Shown piece by piece: positions 38,101 through 46,120 of a stretch of 64,000 nucleotides of DNA (positions are counted from its first letter, which is position 1; every line of letters starts with the position of its first letter). The notes beneath the pieces are model-generated. The model was not told where the DNA came from. It worked only from the letters and a program-made list of their open reading frames with translations, and did not search any database. Position numbers and translations under genes: made by a program. The stretch comes from JANWXD01 sp035575135. GTDB taxonomy: Bacteria > Acidobacteriota > Terriglobia > Bryobacterales > Bryobacteraceae. Where the stretch lies: the NCBI GenBank assembly GCA_035575135.1, contig DATLYE010000075.1, positions 1 through 64,000 of the forward strand, read 5' to 3'.

Positions 38101-38651
38101 GGGTTCTCGCTCGAGGCGTGCTGCCAGCCGAGCTTCTGCGAGCCGGGCACGAGCAACAGATAGCTCTGGAAGTTCCGATCCACGTTGGGCAGCTCAGTCA
38201 GCTGCCGGGTGCTGAACGTCGTCGCCACATCCGCGCGGTCCGACTTCAGCAGCGGCGCCTCAGCCGTCACTTCCACCTGTTCGGTCACGGCGCCCACCTC
38301 CAGCCGGATGTCCACACGCGTCGCCGTGTCCACGCTCACCTGGATGTCGCGGCTGATCGCCTTGCGGAAGCCGGTGGCTTCCACCTCGACCTGATATCGT
38401 CCCGGCACGAGCTGGCCGCGGCTGTAGTTGCCCGCCGCATTCGTCATTGTTTCGAATTTGACGTTCTTGTCGAGATCGGTGATGGTGATCTTCGCATTCG
38501 GCACCACCGCTCCCGTCGGGTCGGTTACCGTGCCGAAAATGCTCCCGTAGACCGCCTGGCCATAGGCCGGAGCGACCATTCCGGCCAAGACCAAGGCAGC
38601 ACAGGCCAACGCGGAAATCGCGCGTGCCGCCCGTTGTACTTTCCCGTACAT
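35145..38651 (-). CDS. TonB-dependent receptor (Oar-like, carboxypeptidase-regulatory domain)
   Basis: A 1168-residue outer-membrane receptor. Signal peptide 1-33 ends in YGQAVYG. Residues ~35-115 form the CNA-B/carboxypeptidase-regulatory domain (GTVTDPTGAVVPNAKITITD), ~130-260 the plug (GGQHFSGTGYLLDGTDNQDP) and the rest a 22-strand barrel ending in RRIQFALRLDF. No TonB box is obvious. Such receptors are numerous in Acidobacteriota and import glycans or other large substrates. GGGGAGG precedes the ATG. A winged-helix regulator is transcribed divergently and may control it. Confidence 0.9.
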   Translation of the reverse strand: MYGKVQRAARAISALACAALVLAGMVAPAYGQAVYGSIFGTVTDPTGAVVPNAKITITDLDKNVKFETMTNAAGNYSRGQLVPGRYQVEVEATGFRKAISRDIQVSVDTATRVDIRLEVGAVTEQVEVTAEAPLLKSDRADVATTFSTRQLTELPNVDRNFQSYLLLVPGSQKLGWQHASSENPQGSAQIMVGGQHFSGTGYLLDGTDNQDPILGIIVINPVMDAISEAKVITQNYDAEFGLATSGMVTVQTKSGTNELHGSLFEYLRNNSPGFQVFAKNPFNPAERAGVPPVKWNQFGGTLGGPIKKDKLFFFGDYQGTRRRTGSSVLTQVPTAKARQGDFSEYLEPLAGAPMVRTTAGRLVPLQRNMIFDPLTGDPVTGQGRLAFEDGGILNKIPAARLSPQALRLINQLPLPNARDPGGSPFRRNFSATGTEKFDSEQFDVRVDWFASDNASMFGRYSFAQFNKSAPGAFGELLGGPALDNIFFAGQSKVRNQSLAVGYNHTLSPTFLTEWRFGFMRYRVNVLPHGVGQTPAADAGIPNLNSVPGVNQDPIFTSGMPAFFIGGDGDFRFGYALGINQCNCPLQQEEQQFQWVNNTTKIRGNHSIKFGADIRYAMQLRVPSDAHRAGEVSFSPGYTGFVTAAGETVQGLGVATFLLGQATTLRRYVSPTTDAAERQKRFFWYGQDTWRITPRLTLNYGLRWEQVFPEKVNGPGKGGQLDLSTGEIAVFGVGGVSDHGIQEMKWTNFAPRLGVAYQITPKTVIRAGYGWSYALGTFGSIFGHNVTQNLPVLAIQDLRAPNAFSSIFSLAQGPPSPTFPQPGPNGRFRLPDGVSGKARPENLRMPRTMAYNVTLQRQVTPTLSAEIAYVGNVGRHVFTGDGPAFNVNEPAFVPGIADANIRKPFFGFLKPYGWTQAIDFYCNCATSQYDSLQIKLDKRFARGYQISGWYTLSRSIQDAGSFEFLYRRDLGRGVADWDRKHMFNINQLWELPFGRGKRWGNNWSKGLDLVLGHWQLNGITLIYGGLPFTPFFDNPDPSRFIRPNAGPGNRPDRGQGSPYPAKRTRDQWIVGGLGGPFLIPPNNQFGNYGRNTLRGPRYFNQDLALAKRFPLNEQYNLTFRFETYNTFNVTNLGQPNANVTSPDVGRIGGLAPGGLGIMRRIQFALRLDF

Positions 38652-38720
38652 TTCGACCTCCCCTTTTAAAGCGATTCTCCCCCTTTGCAGGGTACTGCCT
38701 ACGCCTTAATGGCGACCGGT

Positions 38721-38795
38721 TAAACGGCGCAACCTCAGTCTGCTCCCGTTTCGCCCGGCTGACAAGTCTCCGGGGCGTATGAAACGGTTACGTTT
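38721..38795. promoter_or_regulatory. Intergenic cluster of AAACG half-sites between TonB receptor and regulator
   Basis: Within 75 bases of the 207-base divergent intergenic region, the half-site AAACG occurs in TAAACGG (38721-38727), on the other strand as CGAAACGGG (38745-38753), and as the inverted pair AAACG-GTTA-CGTTT (38782-38795). The sites surround the putative receptor promoter and suggest binding by the divergently encoded winged-helix protein or by a LacI-type regulator. Confidence 0.4.
38737..38765 (-). promoter_or_regulatory. Putative promoter of TonB-dependent receptor
   Basis: On the minus strand TTGTCA (38765-38760) and CAGACT (38742-38737) are spaced 17 bases apart, about 90 bases before the receptor ATG. 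The -10 matches only three of six positions, so activation by a regulator would be needed. Confidence 0.35.
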
Positions 38796-38858
38796 ACAAA
38801 TTTCGCGATTGCAACCACTTGCGACATGTGTTACCTTGGGGTTAACGCTGGGAGGGCT

Positions 38859-40082
38859 ATGGCTACCGCCGTTAATCGCGGCGAAGTCCTTCACCAGGTG
38901 GCGCGCCTGACGGCGCATCCCCTTTTTCACGGCGCCGAGTCCCTCTGCAAGCTGCTGCGTTACCTTGCAGAACACAGCATGGAGAACCCCGGTGTACCCC
39001 TGAAGGAGTACCAGATCGCCACCGAGGTTTTCGGCCGTCCGCCCGACTTCGATCCCCGCATTGACTCGATCGTGCGCGTCCAGACGGGGCGGTTGCGCTC
39101 CAAACTCGCCGAGTACTACTCGGGAGACGGAGCCGAAGACCCGATCGTGCTGGAAATCCCGAAAGGATCCTATTCCCTCACGGTCCATCACCGGGCGGCG
39201 CATCGGCCGCAAACCGTGAACGGAAATGCACTCAGCCAAGCCCGCCCGGTTCCGCACATGGCGTGGCTGCTGCTCGTGACGGGTTTAGGCGCCGGCCTGC
39301 TGGTGGCCTTGTTGATCGCTCCGGCCGTCGGCTCGCGCTGGCGCAGTTCAGAGGCGCCGGCGCTTGCCCCGGAGCTGCGGCGGTTCTGGGGGACGTTCAC
39401 CGAGGGACCGGAGCCTCCTCTGGTCGTCTTCAGCAACGCCGAGTTTGTCGGCCGTCCCGAAACCGGCATGCGCTACTTTGATCCGGCCCGCGACAGCCGT
39501 GAGGACATCCTCGACCATTACACCGGCGTGGGAGAAGTCATGGCCGTGCACGAGCTGGATCGTGTCTTCACCGCTCTGCGCCACCCGGTGCGCGTCAAAC
39601 GGGGACGGCTGCTGACCTGGGATGAAGCGCGCAACGTAGATCTGATTTTCATCGGGTCCCCTTCGGAAAACCTCTCGCTGCGGGAACTGCCCAACACCCA
39701 GAACTTCGTCTTCGAAGTCTTGAAGACCCCGGCGCGCCCCTACGATCTTGCCATTGTCAACCGGAATCCCCGCCCCGGTGAGCGGACCGCTTACTCCGCT
39801 TCGAGTTCGCTACCGGTGACGGAGGACTACTCGATCGTCTCCCTGCTGCCGGGGCTGGTTCCCGCCCGCAAAGTGCTCGTGCTGGCGGGCACGACGACGC
39901 TGGGCACACAAGCGGCCGTCGAGTACGTCTGCCGCTCGGTGAAGCTGCAAGAGCTGTTCACGAAACTGAAACTACGTCCCGACGACCGCATCCCTGACTT
40001 CGAAGCGGTTCTGCAAGTCAAAATCAGCGGCGGGGTTCCCGTACAAAGCCGGATCGTCGCGCTGCGTCAAGGTAAGAGCTGA
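38859..40082 (+). CDS. Winged-helix/transmembrane regulatory protein
   Basis: A 407-residue protein. Residues ~10-115 carry a domain widespread in Acidobacteriota and related to OmpR-type winged helices (LLRYLAEHSMENPGVPLKEYQIATEVFGRPPDFDPRIDSIVRVQTGRLRSKL). One transmembrane helix follows (~132-155, MAWLLLVTGLGAGLLVALLIAP), and a C-terminal ~240-residue extracytoplasmic domain has no recognised motif. Topology places the DNA-binding part inside and a sensor outside. GGGAGGG precedes the ATG. Divergence from the TonB receptor suggests it controls it, like ToxR/CadC-type one-component systems (inference). Confidence 0.75.
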   Translation: MATAVNRGEVLHQVARLTAHPLFHGAESLCKLLRYLAEHSMENPGVPLKEYQIATEVFGRPPDFDPRIDSIVRVQTGRLRSKLAEYYSGDGAEDPIVLEIPKGSYSLTVHHRAAHRPQTVNGNALSQARPVPHMAWLLLVTGLGAGLLVALLIAPAVGSRWRSSEAPALAPELRRFWGTFTEGPEPPLVVFSNAEFVGRPETGMRYFDPARDSREDILDHYTGVGEVMAVHELDRVFTALRHPVRVKRGRLLTWDEARNVDLIFIGSPSENLSLRELPNTQNFVFEVLKTPARPYDLAIVNRNPRPGERTAYSASSSLPVTEDYSIVSLLPGLVPARKVLVLAGTTTLGTQAAVEYVCRSVKLQELFTKLKLRPDDRIPDFEAVLQVKISGGVPVQSRIVALRQGKS

Positions 40083-41484
40083 CGTCCTGACGTTCCAACT
40101 CCCGGGCCCGAGCCAGAAGCTGCCGTGCTTCGTCCGCCTTGCCGCGTTTCTCCAGCACTTCCGCCAAATAACGGAACGCGCGGTGCCAGTGCGGCGCCGC
40201 CCGCACCGCCAGGCGCAGCTGCTCTTCGGCTTCCTCCAGCCGCCCTGCCTCCAACTTGGCCAGTCCCGTGTTCACGTTAAACATGGCGGCCTGCTCGGAT
40301 TCGCGCAACTTTTGGATCCGCGCCGCCTCGGCAAAAGCCGTCTTGCTGCCCTCGAGATCGCCCTGCGCCCGCAGGATCTGGCCCAGCGTGTTATAGGGTC
40401 CCGGGGTGTTCGGGTTCAGGCGAATCGCCTCTTGCAAAGCCGCTTTGGCTTCCTCGAGCCGGCCCAGTTGCCGTAGCGTTGTGCCGAGCATGTAGTGGGC
40501 TTCGGCATAGTCCGGGCGTCTCGCAATGGCTGCCCGCAACTCCCTGGCGGCTTCCTCAAACTCCCCGGCCTGCCAGTGGGTCACCCCCAGCGTGTAATGA
40601 GCCTCTGCCAGCTCGGGGTCCATCGCAATCGCCTTCCGCAACTCGCGCCTGGCCCCTTCCAGATCGTCTTTCTGCTTGAGGGCGAGGCCGAGGTTGTACT
40701 GCGCGGCCGCATCGCCGGGAAAACGCTCGAGCACCCGGCGGAACTGAGCGATCGCTCGATCCAGCTCGCTTTTCTGCAACCATGCGTAGCCGATGTTCAC
40801 CAGCGCCGCGGCGTTGTCCGGATCCTGGCGGAGGATGCGCTCGAATTCGGCAATCCCGTCTTCGGCGCGCCCGGTCTCGACGAGCAAGAAGCCATAGCTG
40901 TTGCGGTAGGCCACGTTGTCGGGTTCGAGTGCGCTAGCCCGCCGGAAAGCATCCCTGGCGCGGTGCAGATCGCCCGACCGCTGCCGGGCCAATCCGAGCG
41001 CGTTCCAGGTCTCGGCCCGCTTCGGATCGAGGCTCACGGCCTGCTCGAGTTCCGCGGCCGCCTCAGCCGGCTGCGCCGCTTCGAGCAGCGCCACACCCAG
41101 CCGGTAGCGGTAGTCGAATACGCCCGGGGCCAGGCGCACGGCCTCGCGCAGGGATTCCAGCGCCTCCGGCCGGGCGCCCTCCAGCCACAGGGCCGCGCCG
41201 AGATGATAGCGCGCGCGGGCGAACTTCGGATCGAGCGCCACGGCCCTGCGAAACCGCTCGAGCGCCTCCTGCCGCCGCCCCAGCACGGCAAGAAGGAACC
41301 CCACCTCGTCCTGAAGCACCGCCGAACGGGGCGACAAACGGGCCGCCTGCTCGAATACCGCCAGGGCGCCCGCAGCGTCCCCTTTGGCTTTCAGGGCCTC
41401 GCCCTGCCGCCGCAATTCCGCCAGCGTCTGCGGAGACGCGCAGGCGCACGCTGCCAGAGCAAGCACCATCAGCTTCCCGCGCAT
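40024..41484 (-). CDS. TPR-repeat protein (probable lipoprotein or exported)
   Basis: A 486-residue protein with a short signal (MRGKLMVLALAACACAS), whose cysteine could be lipidated, and about 12 TPR repeats such as ALERFRRAVALDPKFARARYHLGAALW and ELRAAIARRPDYAEAHYMLGTTLRQLG. Its last 59 bases overlap the end of the convergent winged-helix gene. It is divergent from a second TPR gene 40 bases upstream. The partner is unknown. Confidence 0.8.
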   Translation of the reverse strand: MRGKLMVLALAACACASPQTLAELRRQGEALKAKGDAAGALAVFEQAARLSPRSAVLQDEVGFLLAVLGRRQEALERFRRAVALDPKFARARYHLGAALWLEGARPEALESLREAVRLAPGVFDYRYRLGVALLEAAQPAEAAAELEQAVSLDPKRAETWNALGLARQRSGDLHRARDAFRRASALEPDNVAYRNSYGFLLVETGRAEDGIAEFERILRQDPDNAAALVNIGYAWLQKSELDRAIAQFRRVLERFPGDAAAQYNLGLALKQKDDLEGARRELRKAIAMDPELAEAHYTLGVTHWQAGEFEEAARELRAAIARRPDYAEAHYMLGTTLRQLGRLEEAKAALQEAIRLNPNTPGPYNTLGQILRAQGDLEGSKTAFAEAARIQKLRESEQAAMFNVNTGLAKLEAGRLEEAEEQLRLAVRAAPHWHRAFRYLAEVLEKRGKADEARQLLARARELERQDVSSYLDAARRSGFVREPRR

Positions 41485-41524
41485 GCTTCCGAAACCGTCT
41501 CTTGCCCGCCATTATACTGGGCCT

Positions 41525-42487
41525 ATGGGGCTGGTGATCCTTCTGCTTGCTTTGCAGGCGGATCCGTCCCTGGAACGCTTGCGCGAACTGGTTGCCGCCG
41601 GCCGCTTCCAGGAGGCGCAGGGCCTGCTTCCCTCCCTTGAAAGCGCCTCGGCGGAAGCAGCGCATCTTGCCGGCGTCGTCCATTACAATCTGCGCGAGTA
41701 CGCGAAGGCCATCGCGGCCCTGGAGCGGGCCGCCGCACAGGCCCCTTCCGACTCGGCGCTCCACCGGGAGTCCGTGCGGCTGCTCGGATTGGCCTGCTAT
41801 CTGTCCGGGCGCTATGCGGAGGCCATCCCGTGGCTGGAGCGCGTGCGCGCGCAGGGTCCGGCGAGTGTCGAGGTCCTGTACATGCTCGGAAATTCGCGCA
41901 TCCAGGAGCGCCAGTGGGACCAGGCGCGGGCCGCCTTCGCGGAAATGTTCGGGGTGCCGCACGGTTCGGCCGCCGCGCACCTCCTCACCGCGCAGATGAT
42001 GATCCGCCAGCGCTTTGAGGACTTCGCCGAGCAGGAATTGCAGCGGGCCCTCGAGCTCGATCCGCGCATTCCGGAAGCCCACTATTTACTCGGAATTCTG
42101 GCAACCTTCCGCGGCGACACGGAGCGGGCCATCAAATTACTGGAAAAAGAGATCGCTCTGAACCCGAACTTCGCCATGGCCTACTATAAACTTGGCGATG
42201 CTTACTCGCGGCGCGAGGAATGGGACAAGGCTGTTCCGCTCCTGCAAAAATCCATCTGGCTGAACCCGACTTACAGCGGCCCGTACATCCTGCTGGGCAA
42301 AGCCTACTTGAGAAAGAAGGATCTCGTCAACGCCGAGGGAACGCTGCGCCGGGCTCTCCAGCTCGATCCGCAGAACTCTTCGGCGCATTACCTGCTCGGC
42401 CAGACCCTCGTGCAGGCCGGGCGGACGGAGGAGGGCAGAGAGCTCCTGCGGCGCTCCCGCGAACTGAGACAGGAAGCCGAGCCGTGA
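41525..42487 (+). CDS. TPR-repeat protein
   Basis: A 320-residue protein with a short hydrophobic N-terminus (MGLVILLLALQADPS) and about seven TPRs (AIAALERAAAQAPSD, AIKLLEKEIALNPNFAMAYYKLGDAYSRR, AEGTLRRALQLDPQNSSAHYLLGQTLVQAG). The start at 41525 is chosen as the beginning of the hydrophobic stretch. Divergent from a longer TPR protein, it may form a scaffold with it. Confidence 0.75.
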   Translation: MGLVILLLALQADPSLERLRELVAAGRFQEAQGLLPSLESASAEAAHLAGVVHYNLREYAKAIAALERAAAQAPSDSALHRESVRLLGLACYLSGRYAEAIPWLERVRAQGPASVEVLYMLGNSRIQERQWDQARAAFAEMFGVPHGSAAAHLLTAQMMIRQRFEDFAEQELQRALELDPRIPEAHYLLGILATFRGDTERAIKLLEKEIALNPNFAMAYYKLGDAYSRREEWDKAVPLLQKSIWLNPTYSGPYILLGKAYLRKKDLVNAEGTLRRALQLDPQNSSAHYLLGQTLVQAGRTEEGRELLRRSRELRQEAEP

Positions 42488-42490
42488 CGG

Positions 42491-43372
42491 CTACGTCGTG
42501 AAAGCGGCGCGCATGTCCTTGACCGCCTTGGTGAGGCTCTCCACCGGATCTCCGAGGGGCAGATACTCCATGGTCACGTAGCCGCTGTAACCCGTCTTTG
42601 CGATCGCCTTGTAGATATTGATGTAATTCAGCTCGCCCGTGCCCGGATCATTCCGTCCCGGGTTGTCGGCGATGTGGAAGACGGACACATACGGCGCCGC
42701 TTGTGTGATGGTGCGAATCACGTTTCCGATCTGGACCTGTTCGTGGTAGATGTCGAACAGCAACCGCACGTGCGGGTTGTCCACCTCCCGGATCAGCCGC
42801 AGCCCGTCCACGCACGTGGTCAGGAAGAACCCCTTGTGGTTCACCTTGTTGTTGAGCGGCTCGACGATGAGCGTCACCTTGGCTTCGGCCGCAAGATCTC
42901 CGGCACGTTTGGCGCCCTCAACCAGGCTGGCCCACTGCTCCTCCCGCGAGCGGCCCGGAATCTCATTGCCGCTCATCAGAATGATCTGCGGAATCTCCAG
43001 TTTCCGGGCGAACGTGATGGCCTGCCGCACATCGTTGAGGAAGTTCTCACGATGGTCGGGATTCACCATAGACACCGGCCGGTTACCCCAGTTGGGCGTG
43101 GCGATGATGGTGTCCATACCGAGGCCGAGCGAGCGGGCCAGCTTCTTCATGCGTTCGATCTCGGCGTCTGACCACTGCACGTGCTCGGCAACCAGTTCCA
43201 CCGACTGAAGACCGGCTTTGGCGGCGATCTCCAGCCGCTGCTCAAAGCTGCCGCGCAGCGTCCAGAGCATGACCGAGGCCGTGACGGCCGGCTTTGGTTG
43301 TGTTTGCTGAGCGACCGCGCCTGTCAGCGCCGCCGCCCCCGATGCAGCCAGAAACTCGCGTCGCTCCATCAT
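42491..43372 (-). CDS. Tat-exported sugar phosphate isomerase/epimerase (hydroxypyruvate isomerase-like)
   Basis: A 293-residue xylose-isomerase-like TIM barrel. Twin arginines (MMERREFLAASG) before a hydrophobic Ala-rich stretch mark a Tat signal. The barrel shows SVELVAEHVQWSDAEIERMKKLARSLGLGMDTIIATPNWG, VEPLNNKVNHKGFFL, LLFDIYHEQVQIGNV and SVFHIADNPGRNDPGTGELNY, close to hydroxypyruvate isomerase. Glu, Asp, His and Glu metal ligands are in place. The substrate is a keto-sugar or hydroxypyruvate-type compound. Two ATGs (43372, 43369) adjoin. Confidence 0.85.
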   Translation of the reverse strand: MMERREFLAASGAAALTGAVAQQTQPKPAVTASVMLWTLRGSFEQRLEIAAKAGLQSVELVAEHVQWSDAEIERMKKLARSLGLGMDTIIATPNWGNRPVSMVNPDHRENFLNDVRQAITFARKLEIPQIILMSGNEIPGRSREEQWASLVEGAKRAGDLAAEAKVTLIVEPLNNKVNHKGFFLTTCVDGLRLIREVDNPHVRLLFDIYHEQVQIGNVIRTITQAAPYVSVFHIADNPGRNDPGTGELNYINIYKAIAKTGYSGYVTMEYLPLGDPVESLTKAVKDMRAAFTT

Positions 43373-43415
43373 GGCAGGCCAGCATAGCACAAGCCGGAAA
43401 CGCTGGGACGGAAGC

Positions 43416-44315
43416 TCAGGAGTCCGACTCGCCGGGATAGGGGTAAAGCCGGCTGCCTTGCCACACGGCGCCCGGGTTCCAGTCAGCCAGAGCTCCGGCG
43501 TAAAGCAGCTCCTGGAGCTGTTCGGAAACCGGTACGTTGTCGCGTTCGAAGCGCGCGAACAGCTTTCGGGCCCGGGCCGCGGTCAACGAGCGACAGCCGA
43601 AAAGGAAGGGAAGCGCCGGAATACGGCCCAGCGCGCTCTCCGAGCGGCGGGCAAACTCCAAGAAAATGTCGCGTTGCTCGCAGTAAGGTTTTCCTTTCAA
43701 GTACCCCAGCAGCCGCGCCAGTCGCGCGAGCAACCCCGATGCGGCTGCGCCTCTCAGAGCAGCCGCCGCCGTCACCCGCCGCGCCGTGTGCACCGCCGCT
43801 TCAAACACGGAGGCGCCGCGCGGCGGCTCCGTTTCGAGCAGGGCCGACCAGACCGGGCGCGGTATCCTCGCCCCGGCGGCAGGGCGCTCCTCGAAAAAGA
43901 GACGGATGGCAGCCGCCAGGCTGTCGCGATCCTCCGGCGAGTGCACCACCGAGTGAAACGAGCTCTGGCGTCCGAACCGCTGGCGCAGAGAATCCGGTGC
44001 GCGCGCCAGTGCCAGCGAGGGTCCCTTGATCGCATGGAGCAACGAACAAAGGTCGGGATAGGGTTGCGGATCGCCTTCGAGCAGCACGGCCGCCGACGGG
44101 TTCGCCGTCATGAGCTTCTCGTGCAGCCACGCCGTCCGGCCCCACAGCGCCAGCCGGTGCGCGTACAACGCCCGAAATTGGCGCCGGTTCATTCGCAGGA
44201 CGCGAATCCCAACCACCTGCATGCCGTACCGCGCGTTGAGATGAGCCACCATGGGGACCGCGTTGCCGCTTCGAAGGCATTCCGGGCGCAGGAGCAGCAG
44301 GCCCGTATCGTTCAT
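43416..44315 (-). CDS. NDP-kinase-like domain with C-terminal helical extension
   Basis: A 299-residue protein. Residues 1-143 resemble nucleoside diphosphate kinase: LLLLRPECLRSG replaces the usual IKPDAVQRG, GMQVVGIRVLRMNRRQFRALY matches the second helix, and VVHSPEDRDSLAAAIRLFF matches the NxxHgSDS block, with His125 at the position of the phosphohistidine. The Lys of the KPD motif is Arg, so activity may be altered. Residues ~145-299 are helical and match no family I recognise. It overlaps the kinase gene by four bases and ends a five-gene operon beginning with a small peptide. Confidence 0.6.
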   Translation of the reverse strand: MNDTGLLLLRPECLRSGNAVPMVAHLNARYGMQVVGIRVLRMNRRQFRALYAHRLALWGRTAWLHEKLMTANPSAAVLLEGDPQPYPDLCSLLHAIKGPSLALARAPDSLRQRFGRQSSFHSVVHSPEDRDSLAAAIRLFFEERPAAGARIPRPVWSALLETEPPRGASVFEAAVHTARRVTAAAALRGAAASGLLARLARLLGYLKGKPYCEQRDIFLEFARRSESALGRIPALPFLFGCRSLTAARARKLFARFERDNVPVSEQLQELLYAGALADWNPGAVWQGSRLYPYPGESDS

Positions 44316-45004
44316 CGCCGCTCCGGAAGAAGCCGCATCACCGTTTCCCAGGCCGTCTCGCAGAGAGTCCCCGGGTCGAGTTCGCCGTCCAGCCGGTAGG
44401 TCAGATGAGGCGGCAGCAGTGCAGCATACAGGCCCATGAGCTGCTCCTGGTAGGCGCGGAAGCGGTCCCCGGCGGTTTCACTCAGGCCCTGACTCCCAAA
44501 CCGGCGCCACGCCTGTCCGATGGATTCTCCCGAGAGCGCGTCCAGGCCGCACTCCCAGACATCCGGCTTTCCCTTGGCGGCAAGCCGCAGGCGAGCCGTG
44601 GCCGCCGGCACGTCCACAAACAGGATCGCGTCGGGAACTCGAAAACCGGCAAACCAGACTTCGAGCACCGCCATCGGGACACCGCGCGCCGCGAAGTGAA
44701 CCAGATGCGAATACACGTAGCGATCGGCAACGATCACCTCGCCCGCCTCCAGGGCCGGCAGGAACACTTGCTCTTGCGACACGGCGACGTCCGCTGCAGC
44801 CAGCAGCGCGGCTTCGCGCTGCGTTACGGCATCCTGATCGAGCATGCGCCGCCAGAGCGCGGTCAGGCCCGGCTGGCAATAGCGCTGCGTCACCCTTGCC
44901 CGGTAACCTTCTTGAGACAAACGCCCCAGAAGCCGGCTTGCCAGCGTGCTCTTGCCGGCGCCGTCAATTCCCTCGATGGCGATCAGGCGGCCGGACCGCT
45001 GCAC
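44312..45004 (-). CDS. Thymidylate-kinase-like P-loop kinase
   Basis: A 230-residue protein of the dTMP-kinase fold. Walker A GIDGAGKST is at 12-20, the DRYVYSH segment at 94-100 matches the DRYxxS motif and LFVDVPAATARLRL precedes the lid region (RLAAKGKPDVWECG). dTMP kinases normally act in dTTP synthesis, but several relatives phosphorylate other substrates. It overlaps the PqqD-like gene by 22 bases and the NDPK-like gene by four. Operon context with a peptide and an RRE-type protein argues against it being the housekeeping enzyme (inference). Confidence 0.75.
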   Translation of the reverse strand: MQRSGRLIAIEGIDGAGKSTLASRLLGRLSQEGYRARVTQRYCQPGLTALWRRMLDQDAVTQREAALLAAADVAVSQEQVFLPALEAGEVIVADRYVYSHLVHFAARGVPMAVLEVWFAGFRVPDAILFVDVPAATARLRLAAKGKPDVWECGLDALSGESIGQAWRRFGSQGLSETAGDRFRAYQEQLMGLYAALLPPHLTYRLDGELDPGTLCETAWETVMRLLPERR

Positions 45005-45276
45005 TCGACAAGCTCCACGAACCCCAATTCGAGGAAATAGCCCAGCGCATACGAGACCGCCGCAACCGCCTCCGGCACCGGGATCCTGTGCCGGGCGGCC
45101 ACGCGCGATACCATCTCGCCCACCGTGAGGCCGTCCTCGCAGGCTTGCCAGACCGTGTCGGTCACGCCGTCAATCTCGTACCATTCGTTGTGGAACAGCA
45201 GGAACGTCGCCGTGCGGTAACGGCGCCTCCGGACGCGGAAATCCGTCCGCACGCGGGCGTGACGGGACACGTTCAT
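44983..45276 (-). CDS. PqqD-like peptide-chaperone protein (RRE fold)
   Basis: A 97-residue PqqD-family protein. The N-terminal beta strands (RRRYRTATFLLFHNEWYEIDGVTDTVWQACEDGLTVGEMV) followed by helices (PVPEAVAAVSYALGYFLELGFVEL) are the winged-helix RiPP recognition element. PqqD proteins bind leader peptides and hand them to modifying enzymes. Its ATG overlaps the nucleotidyltransferase stop (ATGA). The small peptide gene two genes upstream is its obvious candidate ligand. In EPS-linked HprK-related clusters a PqqD protein likewise sits with a kinase and a nucleotidyltransferase. Confidence 0.8.
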   Translation of the reverse strand: MNVSRHARVRTDFRVRRRRYRTATFLLFHNEWYEIDGVTDTVWQACEDGLTVGEMVSRVAARHRIPVPEAVAAVSYALGYFLELGFVELVECSGPAA

Positions 45277-46079
45277 TGGATCCACGACACGACCCGGTTG
45301 GTGAAGCGGACGCACTCTTCGACATACGCCCGCGCCCCCGCGCCGTCGCGAACACAGCCGAGCGGAGGAAACTGGAGCCGCCAGTACGTTTCGTGCAGCT
45401 CGACCTTGTGCGCGTCATCGGCCGGAAGTCGCGCCATGTGGACGAGGCGCCATTTCCTGACCGGATCCGTCTCCCCCCGAAAATGGCAATAGGCATCTAC
45501 CGCTTCTGCCACCATCTCTCTGGCGGTGAACACGGCCGTCTCCAGATGGCCCGCTTCGAGCATGCCGCAGGCGTCCTCCAGCATCGCATCTACATGGCGT
45601 ACCGTTTCCTGGGCCTGATACAAAGCAAACTTCCGGAAGTCAAACCGGCTCTGCCACCTTCGGAATCCGCGCGCGTCCAGAAGGGGACGGCCGGTCCGCA
45701 GGCGGTGGAGGAAGCACTCCTCGATATAGGAGAAATCCGTGCGAGTGAGATTGCGTGTGACGCCGAGCTGGATGGAGCGCAGGCGGCGCGCCAGATCGCG
45801 TACGCGCGCGGGGCTCCAGTATTCGAAGTCGAAGCGAACGCCCTTGTAAAAGTGGACCGAAACAGTGTTCGCGCCCCCGGGCTTGACGTCCGGCCCCACC
45901 GGACGGAGGTTTCCCACGACGAAGACGTCCACGTCGGACCAAGGGTTGCCGTGGCCCTCCACCACGGATCCCCCCAGGTAAACCACCCCTCTGCGCCGCC
46001 CTCCCAGATCCTCCAAGGCCAGGATCTCACGAGGGGTCGCACCGGCGGGCAGTTGCCGGCGGAGTACGGCTTCGCGCAC
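45273..46079 (-). CDS. Nucleotidyltransferase (NT superfamily)
   Basis: A 268-residue protein with the NT motif GGS (36-38), D49 and D51 in SDVDVFVV, and D84 in VRFDFEYWS as a third acidic residue. This is a complete catalytic triad for transferring NMP from NTP. The C-terminal ~150 residues are helical (TVRHVDAMLEDACGMLEAGHLETAVFTAREMVAEAVDAY), HEPN-like in pattern. A GTG start at 46079 is forced because a TGA stop lies two codons upstream. It is the second gene of the peptide operon and could nucleotidylate the peptide, a small molecule or a protein. Confidence 0.8.
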   Translation of the reverse strand: MREAVLRRQLPAGATPREILALEDLGGRRRGVVYLGGSVVEGHGNPWSDVDVFVVGNLRPVGPDVKPGGANTVSVHFYKGVRFDFEYWSPARVRDLARRLRSIQLGVTRNLTRTDFSYIEECFLHRLRTGRPLLDARGFRRWQSRFDFRKFALYQAQETVRHVDAMLEDACGMLEAGHLETAVFTAREMVAEAVDAYCHFRGETDPVRKWRLVHMARLPADDAHKVELHETYWRLQFPPLGCVRDGAGARAYVEECVRFTNRVVSWIQ

Positions 46080-46120
46080 AACTCAACGGCCCTCAAGCTC
46101 GCGAAGCCTCGAACCGCGGA

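Noticed and set aside
44312..45004. Housekeeping thymidylate kinase (tmk)
   Set aside because: The lid region differs from the usual one and the gene is embedded in a peptide/NTase/PqqD operon, so the tmk symbol was withheld.
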